The position numbers were made by a program, and so were the translations under genes. A DNA stretch of 64,000 nt, taken from assembly GCA_026929865.2 (NCBI GenBank), contig CM049410.1, positions 20,237,501 to 20,301,500 of the forward strand, given 5' to 3'. Positions 25,395-37,663 of this stretch are shown piece after piece (position 1 is the first letter of the stretch; each line of letters opens with the position of its first letter). This DNA comes from Hyperoplus lanceolatus (taxonomy: Eukaryota; Chordata; Actinopteri; Uranoscopiformes; Ammodytidae). A model generated the notes under the pieces. It was not told the origin of the DNA. It did not search any database and worked only from the letters and a program-made list of their open reading frames with translations.

Positions 25395-28300
25395 ACTTCA
25401 GCAGGCTAGACTTTCAATGTCAGGATTTGGACAGCTTGGCCAATGAACAGTGTACAGTATTATTCCTTTGGCAATTTCCTTACAACGCCTTGTTTTTCAA
25501 AGAAAATATCATGAACACGAAAGTGCACTAAGTAGTAATTTTGGTGAGTAATTTGTCTTTTTAATGCATGTATCTATTATTTAGTGTATGTTAATGAAAA
25601 TAATGACATTGATATTTAAGACAGGTCGCCAAAGCCACTGCTACATTGTCGGGGGAGAGAAAGCAGCGTTTCCATAATGTGGCCTGCTGTGTGGAAGCAT
25701 TATCACTAGTTATCTCGTGAATGGCTTACGTTTTTTGATGAGGCTGCCATTGCCTGAGAGCAATGATGCAGTTTGTTGGAAAGCAAGCTTTTATGTGATG
25801 GCCGCTGTTTCAGCAGGCAGCAGATGATAATCTTGCAGATTGGACGCTGAAAAGGATAATCAACTTGCTTATGGCCATCACAAGGGGGAACAATGCACGA
25901 GGAAAGATGCAGAGCTTCCTTAATTATTAATACTCTGGCAGCAGCCCTTTTCCACGTGGGCAGCATTAACCTGCTGTTTGGCCATATACAGACAGAAAGA
26001 CACCATAGGAGCATCTCATGCCCTAGAGTGTGTATCCGTAAAGTGGCCCTGCTCAGACCACAAAGAAAAGCCATTATCATCAACATTGTGACAGGACAGG
26101 AGAGGATGTAAATTCTAGCTGTCCCAGACACTTTTAAACTGCCATCTGGCCTAGTTGTCACCATCACAATGCATGAATAAAAAACCCATTTTGATTTCAT
26201 GTTTTCGTTGTAGTGTTCTCTTTGTTGCATTTTGGTTTGAAGCTTTTGATATGAAATCTTAACAAGCATCCCTATTTACATAATAATCACAACATTTACA
26301 TAACTGAGCTTTGGTGAGATCAACAGCATTTGAGTTTTCAGTACAAAGACATTTGTCAAATCCAAAAGCTGTGTGAAAAAGAATAACGGTTTTGATAGGG
26401 AATGAGAATTACAAGTAGGATAGATAAGAAAGCATTTAACATTAAAACTAAGCTAAACGATTGGTGAATTAATAAGATGAAGTTCAAGAGGCTACAATAT
26501 ATTAAGTACCTTTTTAAAAAGACAATATTAAGGAAGTTAAATGCCAGGATGGTGATGCAACTCACTGGAGCTGGGGAAAAAGACCACAAAGGGTAAAGGA
26601 AGTGCACTGATGAAGACCACACATGCAAACTCAAAATTAAAGTGCACAGTGCAAATACAGCCAACTACACACTTAAGCATGTGGTGAAAGGAGTGGACTA
26701 GTCACCAGTTTTTGTTCACCTCCATTGTTTGAGAACAAAAAAGAAAAGAGACTTCTTTTACAGATGGCTTGGTCTGCACATAAAACACAACGTCAGCGAA
26801 ACCGGTAACAAATCCTAAAAGCAAGGAAACATGATCAGTGAATATAAAACACCTTGTGGGAAAACAGCAGTTGGGGCAAAATAAATGCAAGAATAGAGGT
26901 ACAACATTAACAGGGTTCAAGCCAACTACAGCTCACATTGAATAAATGACCTGTGTAGTGTATGTAGCTCCAGCCCATGCAATAAGCAGGTCTCGGAAAA
27001 TAGCACCTCTGATGCAAAACATGGTATGTTTTGATTTTAACTCCAGCTAGAGGATATAGGTAGTGTCTACTACGATTAGATTAGGCTTGTAAACGAGAGG
27101 TAGGTCACTCTACTGCTGTATTGTCACCAAATTATGTTTTGACAGGCAGAGTTAAGCCCATGTGTCAAGTCCTGTAATAAGAGAACACATACAAACCAAA
27201 ATGCTTGTAGATGAGGCCGCAGTGGCCAATTCTATTTCCGTCCAGGTGAAAGCAGCTGTTCCTTCACCCCTGAGGGAGGGAGAAACGACCCACCCCCTTC
27301 TAGCCTGCCAACTGGGGAGGCGATGGTGGCATTGACATTCCCCAGTATAGGAGAGGGCTCTAACAACAGTGAAGGAGAGAACAATTTGAATAGTGTGGTA
27401 GCCGAATTTCATCAGGGCTTGACTATAGACAGAGGTGGCAGACTGGACAGTTCATCAGTGATCAGGTTTATTTCAGAAGATTCCAGACAGGACATACAGA
27501 GGATTTGAGGTGCATGGTAGCAGTAGGTTGAGAGGCAGCAAGCCCCTCCTTGAAGTTACAGAACAGCGTTTATATCTCTGTGTGGTGTGTATCATGTGTC
27601 TTAATCTCTACAAATAGACAGGTCGTTTCATTACAACAAGTCCCAATAACAAGTCCTTTTTATAGGTGTTTTTGTGTCTTACAAGTGACCCCAACCTTTA
27701 AATATGTCTGCTCATCAACCTCTATTTCCACCACAATAGGATAATAAAAAGAAGTGGCTAAGCTTGAGTTTGAGTTTTGGCTATACCTGTACTCGCTAGT
27801 ACTAATTGAAGGCTTATTTTATACTTAGAATTATTTTGTCTCTATTGTATTACTTGTCACTTGAATATCATTCATGCATTTCAGTACTAGTTAGACAATT
27901 GTGAATGTTTCTTTTAGTTATGCTTTTTGGAAATAATCCCTACAAGTAAAAGCAGAGGGGTTTGGTGCTTCATATATATTTTATAACGCTTCATCATTAT
28001 TTTTATAGAATCCCAACAATTATATTTTTATAATCTTCTTAAACTTTACAATGTGTCTAGAGAAGAAAATACACAAAACAAGTACATTCTAAAGTAATAC
28101 TTAAAACTTGCGAAAAGAGAAGAATTTTAAAATGCTTCAATTAGATCACTGCTACAGTATTGAGTAAAAGCCTGTTGGTTAGACCAGAGCCAGAGAAAAG
28201 CCCGTGTGACTGTGAGATGACGGGATGAAGCAGCTGCCACACCGGCTGACCATGCAGGAGGACGGGCCCATGAGGTTAATTAGCCTGGACACTGGACAGG

Positions 28301-29085
28301 CTCGTGGTCTATCATGCCCCGGTGCAGGAGTTAGCATCCCTCCGTCTCTGTGACAGCAGTCTAGAAGAATATTGACATAAATACACAACATGACGTCCTT
28401 TGTTGTAAATAGTGTTAAAGTAAAATACAATACAATAACAAAAGTCTGGAGATTGGAGAGGAAAAACATGAAAACCCTAGTGACAGCTCAATTATCCGCA
28501 CATCAATCAGCAGGGGACGTGATTGGTTCTGTAAATGGAGCCGGAGTGATGTGTTGTGGTGGATCGATGGCCCAGCAGTCCGCCTTTCAGACAAGTCCGC
28601 CACTGTCCTCCTCACCTCCGCCTCCCACAGAGCTGCGTGCGTCCTGTCTGTCAACATGCTGATGACTTTAAAATAATGCAGATTGTGCAGAGTACAAAGC
28701 TTTGTGTCAAAATAATTGACGTGTGTACAATTTGTATTTTCTGATTATCCGCAGATCCAGGGCCAGTTTGCTGCAAAATGCATGTGCAATATATGTACTT
28801 TAATCAGTTTGAGAAGTAAAATCAGGTTTGTTTAAAAAAAAATGTGGCCAGCTTATGTTTAAAAGCTGGTAGCAGGGTTACAAATGCAGCATTATCCATC
28901 TGGACAGCTAAACAATTAGCTAGACTCGCTATAAAGTTCTATAAAGGTGAGGGGAACTGCAGCTTCGGGTTTGAATTTTCTCTTTATTTTTACGAGCTAC
29001 CTCTTTCACATCAGCATATATATATATTACCATTTGATACATTGTCAGACTATAAATATAAATTGTAGCCGCTTTACAGCCAAAA
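25395..29085. other. Repeat-poor intergenic tract
   Basis: No transposon ends seen. The candidate regulatory block lies at 25630-26170. Frames at 26356-26664 and 28179-28469 are chance frames in AT-rich or mixed DNA. Confidence 0.55.
25630..26170. other. Candidate conserved non-coding element
   Basis: Unique sequence of mixed composition with TTAATTATTAATACTCTGGC, an E-box in TCCACGTGGG, SOX-like AACAATG and GATAATC sites. A chance 187-codon minus-strand frame spans it (25706-26269) but shows no protein domain. Low stop density without coding features is common in conserved regulatory DNA. Conservation itself cannot be seen from one sequence. Confidence 0.35.
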
Positions 29086-29163
29086 TCTTGTATTAGAGCT
29101 GTAGTGTGTAATGTCTGTCGCCCCCATGCGTAGTTCTGAGAAATTAACAACACTGTTGGCTTA
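29086..29163. mobile_element. Possible MITE fragment
   Basis: ATTAGAGCTGTAGTGTGTAA followed by TGTCTGTCGCCCCCATGCG resembles one end of a very common fish MITE as I remember it. Only one end is present, and the SINE follows directly at 29172. Family and limits are uncertain. Confidence 0.35.
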
Positions 29164-29171
29164 TCTATATG

Positions 29172-29469
29172 ATGGTAAATGGACTTGTATAGCGCTATAT
29201 CTCCGTTTATCACAGACTCAAAGCGCTTTACATTGTTTTTTTGTACACATTCACCCAGTCACACACACATTCATACACCGATAGCAGCAGCTACCACGCA
29301 GGGTAGGCTTAGCACTAGGGTGCTAACTAGCTAAGCTAACTATCGGGAGCAATTCGGGGTTCAGTGTCTTGCCCAGGGACACTTCGACATGTGGCGGGGA
29401 GACGGGGGATCGAACCTCCGACCCTGCACACTAGAGGCGAACTTCCTACCCACTTCACCACTGCCGCCC
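29172..29469 (-). mobile_element. tRNA-derived SINE
   Basis: Read on the minus strand, it begins GGGCGGCAGTGGTGAAGTGG (A-box-like TGGTGAAGTGG) with a B box GGTTCGATCC (29407-29416). A conserved core (CGAAGTGTCCCTGGGCAAG) follows, and the tail is GCGCTATACAAGTCCATTTA. The layout matches very common fish SINEs with LINE-like tails. No clear target duplication was found. It carries an extra GCTAACTAGCTAAGCTAAC stretch at about 29321-29339. Confidence 0.82.
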
Positions 29470-30379
29470 GAGATAATGAGATGAGATAAGCCTTCGGTGA
29501 TCACACATGAATTGTATTCTTTCTGCTATGCATCCAAGTTTTTCTTAGCAGTAGAATCAACAACTGAAACATTTCTTGGATGCTTCTTGGGATTTCTTTG
29601 AGGTTCTGTGCTAGTGTCTGGGGTGACACCAGTTTGTAAACGCTGACATACTGAGAAATAGAGAGAGTTGTGTGTTGCACTGTAGATAGGCGAACTTTGG
29701 CAACTTGTTAGGCAATAGCTTGAATGTAACGACATTCATTTGTATGAAAAAGTTACGCTCTTTAGTGAGCTATGACTTGGTCTAAAATGTGTCCATGTGC
29801 ACAAATTATGAGTTTCAACATGACGTCTCTACAAGGATGTTGTTTTGTAGTTTGGTTTTATGACAGACAAATATGTCTAATCCATTTACTTGTCTACTTC
29901 AGTGTCCTTACAATCAGCAAACTCCACTTGATATAAATAATTTCCTTATTATTTCCCTATACATCTTTGTTCATGACATTGGCTCATTCCTTTTATCTGT
30001 GATGGTGTGATGGTAACTATCATAAAAAAGCCGTAAACAAGCTATGAGTGTGATGTAATGGAATAGGTAAGAGTTAGAGCTATATGCACTATTGATGGGA
30101 GATTGGTTGAAATGCTATTTTTCATCGTGTCTGAGAATAGAGAGCTCTCACACCCGTTTTCTTATATTATCACCCCCTCAGTCCGCTCTGAGTTCTCCAC
30201 ACACCACTTACGTGTCCTCTCCTTCTGTACATCACAGAGAGGAGGAGGGTGCTTTTACAGAGTAATTTGTTACACTGTTTTCCTCTTTTTTTTCATCTGG
30301 GACTCTGTCTGCAGTGACCCCAGGCCCACTGCTTCTGTCATCCAGAATGATCTGCTTGTTCATGATCATCTCTGATAAT

Positions 30380-30620
30380 AGGCTTTCTAATGCGAAATTG
30401 AACAAATAATTCACGTCTCCGCACATTAGTCATCACACTCTTGCTCCGAATGCGACTCCTCCCCGTTAATCAAGCTCGTTCATGCATGAGGCCCCATCGC
30501 TCAGCTGCTGCAATAAGATTGGATGTGTAGAAAATGGCCTCATTAAATTTTACAAACGTCTCCATCACCGGGCGAAACAAAACAGCCAGCAACCAATTTG
30601 GAAACTTTGTTCTTGTTCCT
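30380..30620. other. Candidate conserved non-coding element
   Basis: Block with CCCGTTAATCAAGCTCGTTC, TTCATGCATGAGG, TCAGCTGCTGCAATAAGATT and GGCCTCATTAAATTTTAC. Mixed composition, no repeats, no coding signature. Confidence 0.3.
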
Positions 30621-31485
30621 TTCATCAGGAGGGAATAGATGAACTTTCACTAAACTAATGTGTGGAAGTTTGCTCAAAGTGTTTCAGCTTTACCGAGTTG
30701 TCATACATACCGTACCTGTTTTGAAACAAGTTTTCAAATCAAAGATTCTGAAATGGAAGTTCAGCGTGTGCGTTTCCGCCTTTCCGCCGCTGATAATCAA
30801 ATGCAGCAGGTGGTGAGGAAATGTGCATCCCTGCAATCATCTCCATTGACATGTGTTAATAGCTCATCAGACTAAATTGTACTAATAAGTGCTTTTAGGA
30901 ATCATGATGCACACACGACTGCCGCTAATTCCTGTGCCATGCTTCTGTAAAATGTTTTCGGAACCTTTGCTGATGTCTGATACATTATTTAAATGTAATC
31001 ATATACAGTGAGACGTGAAACTGGTGCTATGTTTGGCTGAATGGTTACATATCCCTGTCTTTAGCTGGCTAAAGCTGTAGCAGATGCAGACTAATGTTCT
31101 TCTATTCTGAAACAGTTGTCTACTGTATTTTCATTTAATTGAGTGGCCATTGGACCTAAATCTGACTTTGGCCTGCCAATCATTGCTGGTGTTGTTGGCC
31201 ACAGCCTTGTGGCTACTATCTTCACACATCTGTGTTAGATCTAGAGCAGAGACACTGCCTCATTATGTCACTCAGAATTACCCTTTGGCTGTTTCTGCAC
31301 TCATCTGTCTCCAACACATGCTATCCTATATCCTGAATTGTAAGATATACAGCATGCAGGACTGATGAGCAGCTCTAGTTTACTGATCTGTGGGTGTTAA
31401 CCTTGGGAGCCTTATAGCAAGACACAATGTCTGAGTGAGGAAAGAGTGTTACAGTAAATCCAAGATGGATTTGACATGTGACCTT

Positions 31486-31801
31486 AGAGGCATAGTGTGC
31501 GACATTACAACATAGCCTGACTGCCAGTTAGATTCAGGGGTATCTGGGGTGTACTTATCACAGGTGGAGGTAGTGCTAAGATAGTTAGGTAATGGGGGAG
31601 GGGGAGGGCATTGGTTCTTCCTTTATGTCATAATGTCATATGTGGAGATAAATCTGAATGGGGTGTTGAACACAGGTTTTCAGAAAGGTGGAGGTAGATA
31701 AAAAGAGAGGGTTGTTTTTTTCTCACACTCATTTTCGCTAATCACACTGGGGCCCATATTAATTTTGAAAAACCATGAAGAAAATGTATCGTGACCTTTT
31801 A
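31486..31801. mobile_element. Possible decayed MITE
   Basis: The left edge TTAGAGGCATAGTGTGCGAC and right edge GTGACCTTTTAAA (inverted TTTAAAAGGTCAC) form a weak inverted pair. The interior GAAAGGTGGAGGTAGATAAA is of a type seen in repeated fish elements. No duplication is evident. Confidence 0.3.
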
Positions 31802-32852
31802 AATCGACCTAATAATATATATACAAATACAAGCTACAAGACTAGGGGAGGCATGCATATGACTGATTACTTCAAAAATGTTTATATAGCATTGAACCAT
31901 TTTAAAGCTTAAATATACGTATATGGATGTTTCTCATTCATTTCCCATTTTCTCTTTCCCTCTTAGAACGTGGTAATTAAACACAATTATCAACAGCACT
32001 TGAGGCATGCCAGAAACACTTAATTAACAGAGAAACAGAATATATGTCAGCAACATTAAATGGGCCCCCTTATGTATTATAATACAGAGTCATCCTCATT
32101 AATTGCTATACTGTCTTCTACGGATCACATTTAGTCCCGGGGGATTTTTCATTCAAAATCGGATGAACATACTTTCTGTTGACACCATAATCACACCACA
32201 TTACTGTCTTGTTTGCTGCAGTAGCTTTGCACGATTTCCACACAAGCTAGTCTCTCACTTCTACACTTCACAGCCCTTTTTATATATGCCACAGAAGCAA
32301 ACTGCTTAGCTCCTGAGCCCTTATGGTTTCATTAAAACGGAGTGGTACCCACCCCCTACAGTAATTGACATGTGGGTGAGAAATGACTTACAGTTGAGAG
32401 TTTCACAGACAGGCCAGCTGAAGGGAATATCAAGAGCAAATCAATATCAATAGCAAACAGCCCAAATTCGAAGCACACAGCACGGGGGAGGGCTATCGTC
32501 CTGTTTAACAGTCTACAGACGAGGGCTGAGAGACTTAGTGGGTAGCACTGGGAGTTTTAAAAACACACAGTCAATGAACGCTGCCCGCAAACCTTTCCTA
32601 GTGAAGTTATTAATTGGCGAATGAACAATACAAAACTGTCACTGCAGTTGAGGGCTGAGAGTTGTGGGCTCCCAGCATTGTAAACAGGATCCATTTACCA
32701 AGTCTGCTTCATTGTTCATGTTTTGCAGCACTGTGAGCCCAACCCACCGTCGCTTTCTCTACTCCGTCTAAAGTTAATACTAATGGATTCGGAGGCAGTG
32801 GAAAAATTCAATCCACAGTCTTCTGTGAAACATGTTCTATGGGCAGTGATTA

Positions 32853-33340
32853 ATATTAATACCTTTATTTATAAAACCCCTTCAAAAACAAGTTAAAAAT
32901 AGCTTTTGATTAATTTAAAGAGCCGATAAGCAAACTGTTAAGATATTAAGAAAGAGAAATTAAAGATATAAGGAAACAAAGAAATAGTACAATCAATAAA
33001 AAGCAAGTCTAAAATAGTCAGTTCTTAAAGGAGACTCAAAGGTGGAGTCAGCGATTCTGGAGAATGCTTGTTGTCAAAATCGCTTTTTGTCAAAATCCAT
33101 GAATATCTCCTCACAATCCGCAACCTGTCCGTACTTTCATGTTAGCCGTAAAGAAAATCCAGTGTTATCTAGGAGATATTCACTGATTTTGACAAAGCGA
33201 TTTTTGACAAAAACTTTACTCTACTTTTAAATGAAGACATTGTGTTACTTTGCTTGATCTCCTCTGGCAGGTCATTCCCCAACCCAGGAGCCCCTGGACA
33301 GAAAAGGCCCGTAGGTAACATCAGGTCCAGGTGACAGAGT
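32853..33340. mobile_element. Old LINE-like fragment split by a MITE
   Basis: It starts with ACCTTTATTTATAAAACCCC and an A-rich stretch. After the MITE it continues with CAGGTCATTCCCCAACCCAG and CCTGGACAGAAAAGGCC. This resembles the 3' portion of fish L2-type LINE copies and the layout at 51905-52245. Divergence is high, so the class and limits are uncertain. Confidence 0.4.
33038..33228. mobile_element. Hairpin MITE (copy 1)
   Basis: Imperfect ~40-nt inverted arms (33071-33111 and 33171-33210) contain TTGTCAAAATCGCTTT...GAATATCTCCT. Outer ends AAAGGTGGAGT and, inverted, AAAAGTAGAGT are weakly matched. It is inserted in an older LINE-like stretch. The segment 33056-33120 reappears inverted at 47281-47350. 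Confidence 0.6.
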
Positions 33341-33712
33341 ATGGCAGCTTTGTCCTCTCTGTTATTCCGTCAGCTCGGCATTACTCACCCAACAAAGCTG
33401 TGTGATTTATCTCAAGATCTATTATCAAAATGAGTAGGCAGAAACCGGGGCTCATAATTCAATTGGCACTTTATGGTGTTTGTTAATGGGAGCAGAGGGG
33501 TGGGAACACATATACAGATGCTGAAATATGGCTGCTGACAAGAGCCCCTAATAGAGCTACAGAGTTAAAACACACAGAGTGCCCTCACTTTGAAAGTAGC
33601 CAGCTGAGCGTGGAGAGAAAGTGACAAAAATAAATGAGCTGCTCGTGTGTGTGCTTAACAAAGCTCGGAGAAGCAGCCGGCACACGCACACACGCACGCA
33701 CGCATGCACACA

Positions 33713-33768
<56 letters not shown>

Positions 33769-35789
33769 CACACACACATTGACGGACAGGCACTTGTAGA
33801 TGCAAATGAAGGCAGATGATACTCGGAGCAATCCATTCATTTTGTGCTTGTCAGCTCCCGATTTAATGCCGAAGTAGAATGATTAGCCCAATACATCCTC
33901 TCATCATGTTCTTTATAGTTGGGTAATCTGAAAGCCCTTTAACAGTTGACCATCTTTGAACCCCCACGATTCTGCTCATTCGATTTGTCACACATTTGGA
34001 TTTAAGGGGTCTCTCCGAAGGTCTGCAGCGTATAGAGGAGGGAGCCAGTTCCCATCCTAAATACTGCTACAGCCAAGGTTACACTGTTTAAAAAAAAAAG
34101 TCCTGCTTGTTGACGACAGTTCAAAATAAATGACTTTGTGCTTGATATGCTGGTCACAGCCCACAACCCAGAGACAGTCACAAGAAGAAGAAGAGGTGCA
34201 GGACAATACTTTTGTAACCTAGTGTAAACATTCAAATGTGTAAACTTTTCCCAAAGAATGTTCAATTTATTATTAGATTGACAAAGCAACGGACCAGAGC
34301 CACACATTTAAGAAAACGACTCCAGACGAATCACAGGATTGAACTCAGTGTGCACTTTCCTGGTCAAATATTACAACTTAATACAAAAAATAAGGACTTT
34401 AGCAACTCTCTGGAAAGTTACTACAAGTTGAAGAAAGTGGAGCTGATGATACAGCACAGCCACTTTGGATTCTTGTACCAATTCACTCTACAATACCCCG
34501 ATACACAGCCTGACCAGTTCAATCCCATTTTAACATTTTCCAATCCTAAACCTGTCCCCACAATGTACAGCTCCATGTTGAACCCTAACACCCTGAGTTC
34601 ACATATTTATAAAGTAAGAATAGTACATACTAAGAGTATTTATGTAAGTAGTAAGATAAAGAATAATAGAATGTCCTCATTGCAGCTTTAATAACTTCAT
34701 GTCAAAATTTTAAAAGGAATAAAAAACCGTGTCATCTTTTGTTAAGATGTAAGTAATCTTTATCCTGCACTTAGCAAAAGCCGATGACCAAGCCTACTTT
34801 TACATTATTATCATGTTTTGTGGTAGTCATTGTTGTCACAACAGCTTAGAAATAGAGCAGACACTCCCTTCTCTGTCATTTCAAAGACTCATTAGCGATC
34901 AGCTATCAGATGTGAATTGGCCATTAACATTACAGATGCCCTGTGACAGAAATCACTTTGCAGAAGACCGCCTGTGTTCATTATGAAGAATGAGTCAAAG
35001 TTGTGTGTTTATGCTGTTGTGTGATTGAGGTTCTTTTGTTGCCTTGGCTGAAGATGGTGTGCACCATAATAGCTGAACCAATGAATCTTCTTGAGTGAGG
35101 TTAAGAATGCAGTATGGGCGGTCAGCAGGGTTTGATAGTTTAAATACTTAGCAGACGACATACGCCTAAAGTTCATGAAGTATATTACTAACATGCTTTT
35201 GACTACATGGGAGATAATGCACTTAAGGCATGAGTGTTGACGCTTTGGCATTTGGTCAGAGCGACATCCAATCTGGAGGGAGTGCATGGTGTGTTGTGGG
35301 AGAGCCGGCGTGACATTCGCCTGGACCGAGTCAGCGGCTGCAGGCAGCCTGATGAACTAAATGGGCTTCAGGCTTCTGTCACTCGGCTGATCTGTTGTTG
35401 AGAGTAAAAAACCAGCAGAGGTGAGAGAGGTTACAACGAGTGCAACCAAGTTCAAATCCAGAGCTTAGAATGGAGTTTCAGCATGAATTAATGCTGCCGT
35501 GCTAGAGGGGAATATCATATAAATGGTTTTGTGAAGACCGAAAAGGTCATTGCACAAGTGGGCCAGCTGTGAGATGTTGAAACAACCTAGAGTGGTAATT
35601 TCCTGAGAGACATTTTACTTAAATACAATAGGAATGTTCAGATAGTAAACATACTTGTATTGGTATAGACTTGAAATTAATCCTGTGTTACTCGGAAGGC
35701 TTAAAGGTCCCAGGAAATGAGAAATGTATTCTCTGTAGTGTGCCCCTATTGCCCTGGGTGTGTTGTTCTGCCGTCCATCATTATAAGTC
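33341..35789. other. Intergenic, no gene recognised
   Basis: Contains the CA/CACG microsatellite. The 151-codon plus-strand frame at 34236-34691 has no domain and AT-biased composition, so it is taken as chance. Confidence 0.5.
33681..33778. repeat. CA/CACG microsatellite
   Basis: About 98 bp of mixed CACACGCACG, then a pure CGCA run and a terminal CA run. It gives long artefactual Cys/Val/Arg/Ala frames on both strands. Confidence 0.97.
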
Positions 35790-35794
35790 AAAAC

Positions 35795-36345
35795 TGTTAT
35801 GATCCTGCTTGGGCCTCTAGCCCTTGTGTTGTTTTTCCCTTTTACCCTTGTCTATATGCTGGTCTATTGCAGGGTTGGAGTCAGGTGTGCTGGAGTCAAT
35901 CACCAGCATTCACAGCTGCCATCAATCATCAATCAACTGCTCTTCATATACCCGGCCCTACCTGCCAGACACTGCCAGATTGTAGATTCTGTTTCCACAC
36001 AGTCAGGACTGACTCTCTAAGCTAACTCTCTAAGTTTGCAGCTCCGCTTTTTGCATTTTTCCTGGCTAACTCCTGTCTTTTCTGCCACAGCTCTCCCGGC
36101 CTGACTCCAGCCACCAGCTCCAGCCCTCGCCCGCCAGCACTTCCTCACGGACCCCTCTGCCTGCCTGCTCTAGCCTGCTCACACTCAGCTCCCTGGACTT
36201 GCCCCGTTGCTCTCTCCCTGGAGCCCCATGACAGCCAGCTTCCTCCCGGATCACGGTCCTAACCCCCTGCTGGTTACTTCAAAAATAAATCTTCTTAAAA
36301 CTGTTACTGTCTCCGCGCCTGTGTCCTCCTGATCCAGCCGTTACA
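35795..36345 (+). mobile_element. Solo LTR of a retrotransposon
   Basis: A 551-bp unit starting TGTTATGATCC and ending CCGTTACA (TG...CA), flanked by the 5-bp duplication AAAAC (35790-35794 and 36346-36350). The interior has a TATA-like TTCATATA near 35944 and a poly(A) signal AATAAA at 36284-36289, followed by a GT-rich end. No second LTR, primer site or pol sequence is next to it, so it is a solo LTR left by recombination. It is likely from a Gypsy-type element, but that is inference. Confidence 0.85.
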
Positions 36346-36705
36346 AAAACATGTCGAAGAATGCAGGACTTAGGTTTTAGTTTTTTTATGTCAAAGCTTT
36401 TTCCTTTCCCATAAGAAGTTCTTTTTTCTTCTATTGCATCCCTATCAGTAAGATGTGATTATAGATTTTGTGGTGAATCAAACAAGACCTGAAGGTCTAC
36501 CTTTTTATTGTCAAGCCCCTAAAGCCAAAATAGCACTGAGTTGAGCTGGAGCTTTATTGTATCAATTTGAAAGTTCATTGTTTTCATCTTAAACGGCTTC
36601 AACTGAAAATGTATAGTTATGATGTATCAACAACAATGTGAAAACAATGTGACAACATGAAAGGAACGGAGTGATGATGAACCTTTTATAAAAATTATAG
36701 GCTCA

Positions 36706-37663
36706 AGGTGCGAACACACTACACGCGTTACCCGCGTAAGATTTACGTGTGTAACTCAGCTAAAATGTTGCTTGATCATTTTGTGTCAAAAATTGTTCTA
36801 CGCGCGTAATGTGCCCTCCCGATACTGTATTTCCCCTATCAACCATGGCTGCGATCAGACCCGACCCGACACAACAGCGTGCATGTCCGCACAAAAACAA
36901 CAACAACACGGCCAACAACTGTGCCAAAAGACAAACTGAACAGCACAAATAGCCTAGCATTAAAACAGCATTGCATATTCACGGCAGCTACATAACAAAC
37001 AGTTACAGCAGCATCGGTGCACAGCGGCACAACATAAAGCCAAGTAGCCAACATTACCCTACCTGGCTGTGACAGGGGACCGTGGCTGGCGTAGATCAAC
37101 ACCGGTGCTTCACTGTACTTGTTGTGAAAGTCCCCCGGACATAGCCGTCATGTTTGGGTTTATAATATGAGGCGTTAGCCGGCCGCACACAACCGGGTGA
37201 GTTAACTAATGCTATACGGCGCTAACTTGTTTTATCAGCTAAAGCACAGCTGCACATATTCACTGAATTAACCAGGAAGTCCATTCTCCTGGTTTACTCT
37301 CCCCATGTCTTCTATTCCCGAGCACCGGCTCGGCTGCCTGCAATGCATTTTCCTCCTCGGTGTCTCTCATCAGCCTCTGTGTACAGTACACTGTTCTCCG
37401 ACCGTGCCAATGTATGTGACGTCGGGTCAAGCCCAACGCGGCTAATCGTCACGCGTAAGAGTGTAAAAAGTTACATTTTTTGAACTCTGCGCGTAGCTGC
37501 GTAGGTGCGTATATACGCGGCTCATACGCGGCTAAAATGTTCCTTTAGCGCGGGTGACGCATCTACGCGCCATGTACGCGCGTAAACCAATGGTTCCCTT
37601 TGGAAAAATAGACGATTTTATATGCGTCTGTACGCATGTAACGCGTGTAGTGTGTTCGCACCT
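36706..37663. mobile_element. Harbinger-like DNA transposon with CpG-rich subterminal repeats
   Basis: A 958-bp element with 3-bp duplication TCA (36703-36705 and 37664-37666) and a 26-bp perfect inverted end starting AGGTGCGAACACACTACACG. Many ACGCG/CGCGTA motifs lie within ~250 bp of either end. The 3-bp duplication suggests the PIF/Harbinger group, though those usually use TWA. No transposase domain is visible, so it is non-autonomous. Confidence 0.78.

Larger units (their letters stand above)
29470..32852. other. Intergenic, no gene recognised
   Basis: Unique DNA with a candidate element at 30380-30620 and a possible decayed MITE at 31486-31801. Nothing coding recognised. Confidence 0.5.

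Noticed and set aside
25706..26269. 187-codon minus-strand open frame
   Set aside because: No domain, no coding-like composition, many Cys/His/Leu residues as in random frames. It lies over a likely non-coding block. Kept only as part of the candidate regulatory element.
29401..29469. tRNA-like A and B boxes
   Set aside because: They belong to the head of a SINE with a conserved core and LINE-like tail. No cloverleaf for a functional tRNA gene could be drawn.
33557..33840. Cys/Val/Arg/Ala-rich open frames on both strands
   Set aside because: Direct translation of the CA/CACG microsatellite.
34236..34691. 151-codon plus-strand open frame
   Set aside because: AT-biased residue content (Lys, Asn, Ile, Ser), no domain or repeat match. 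Taken as chance.
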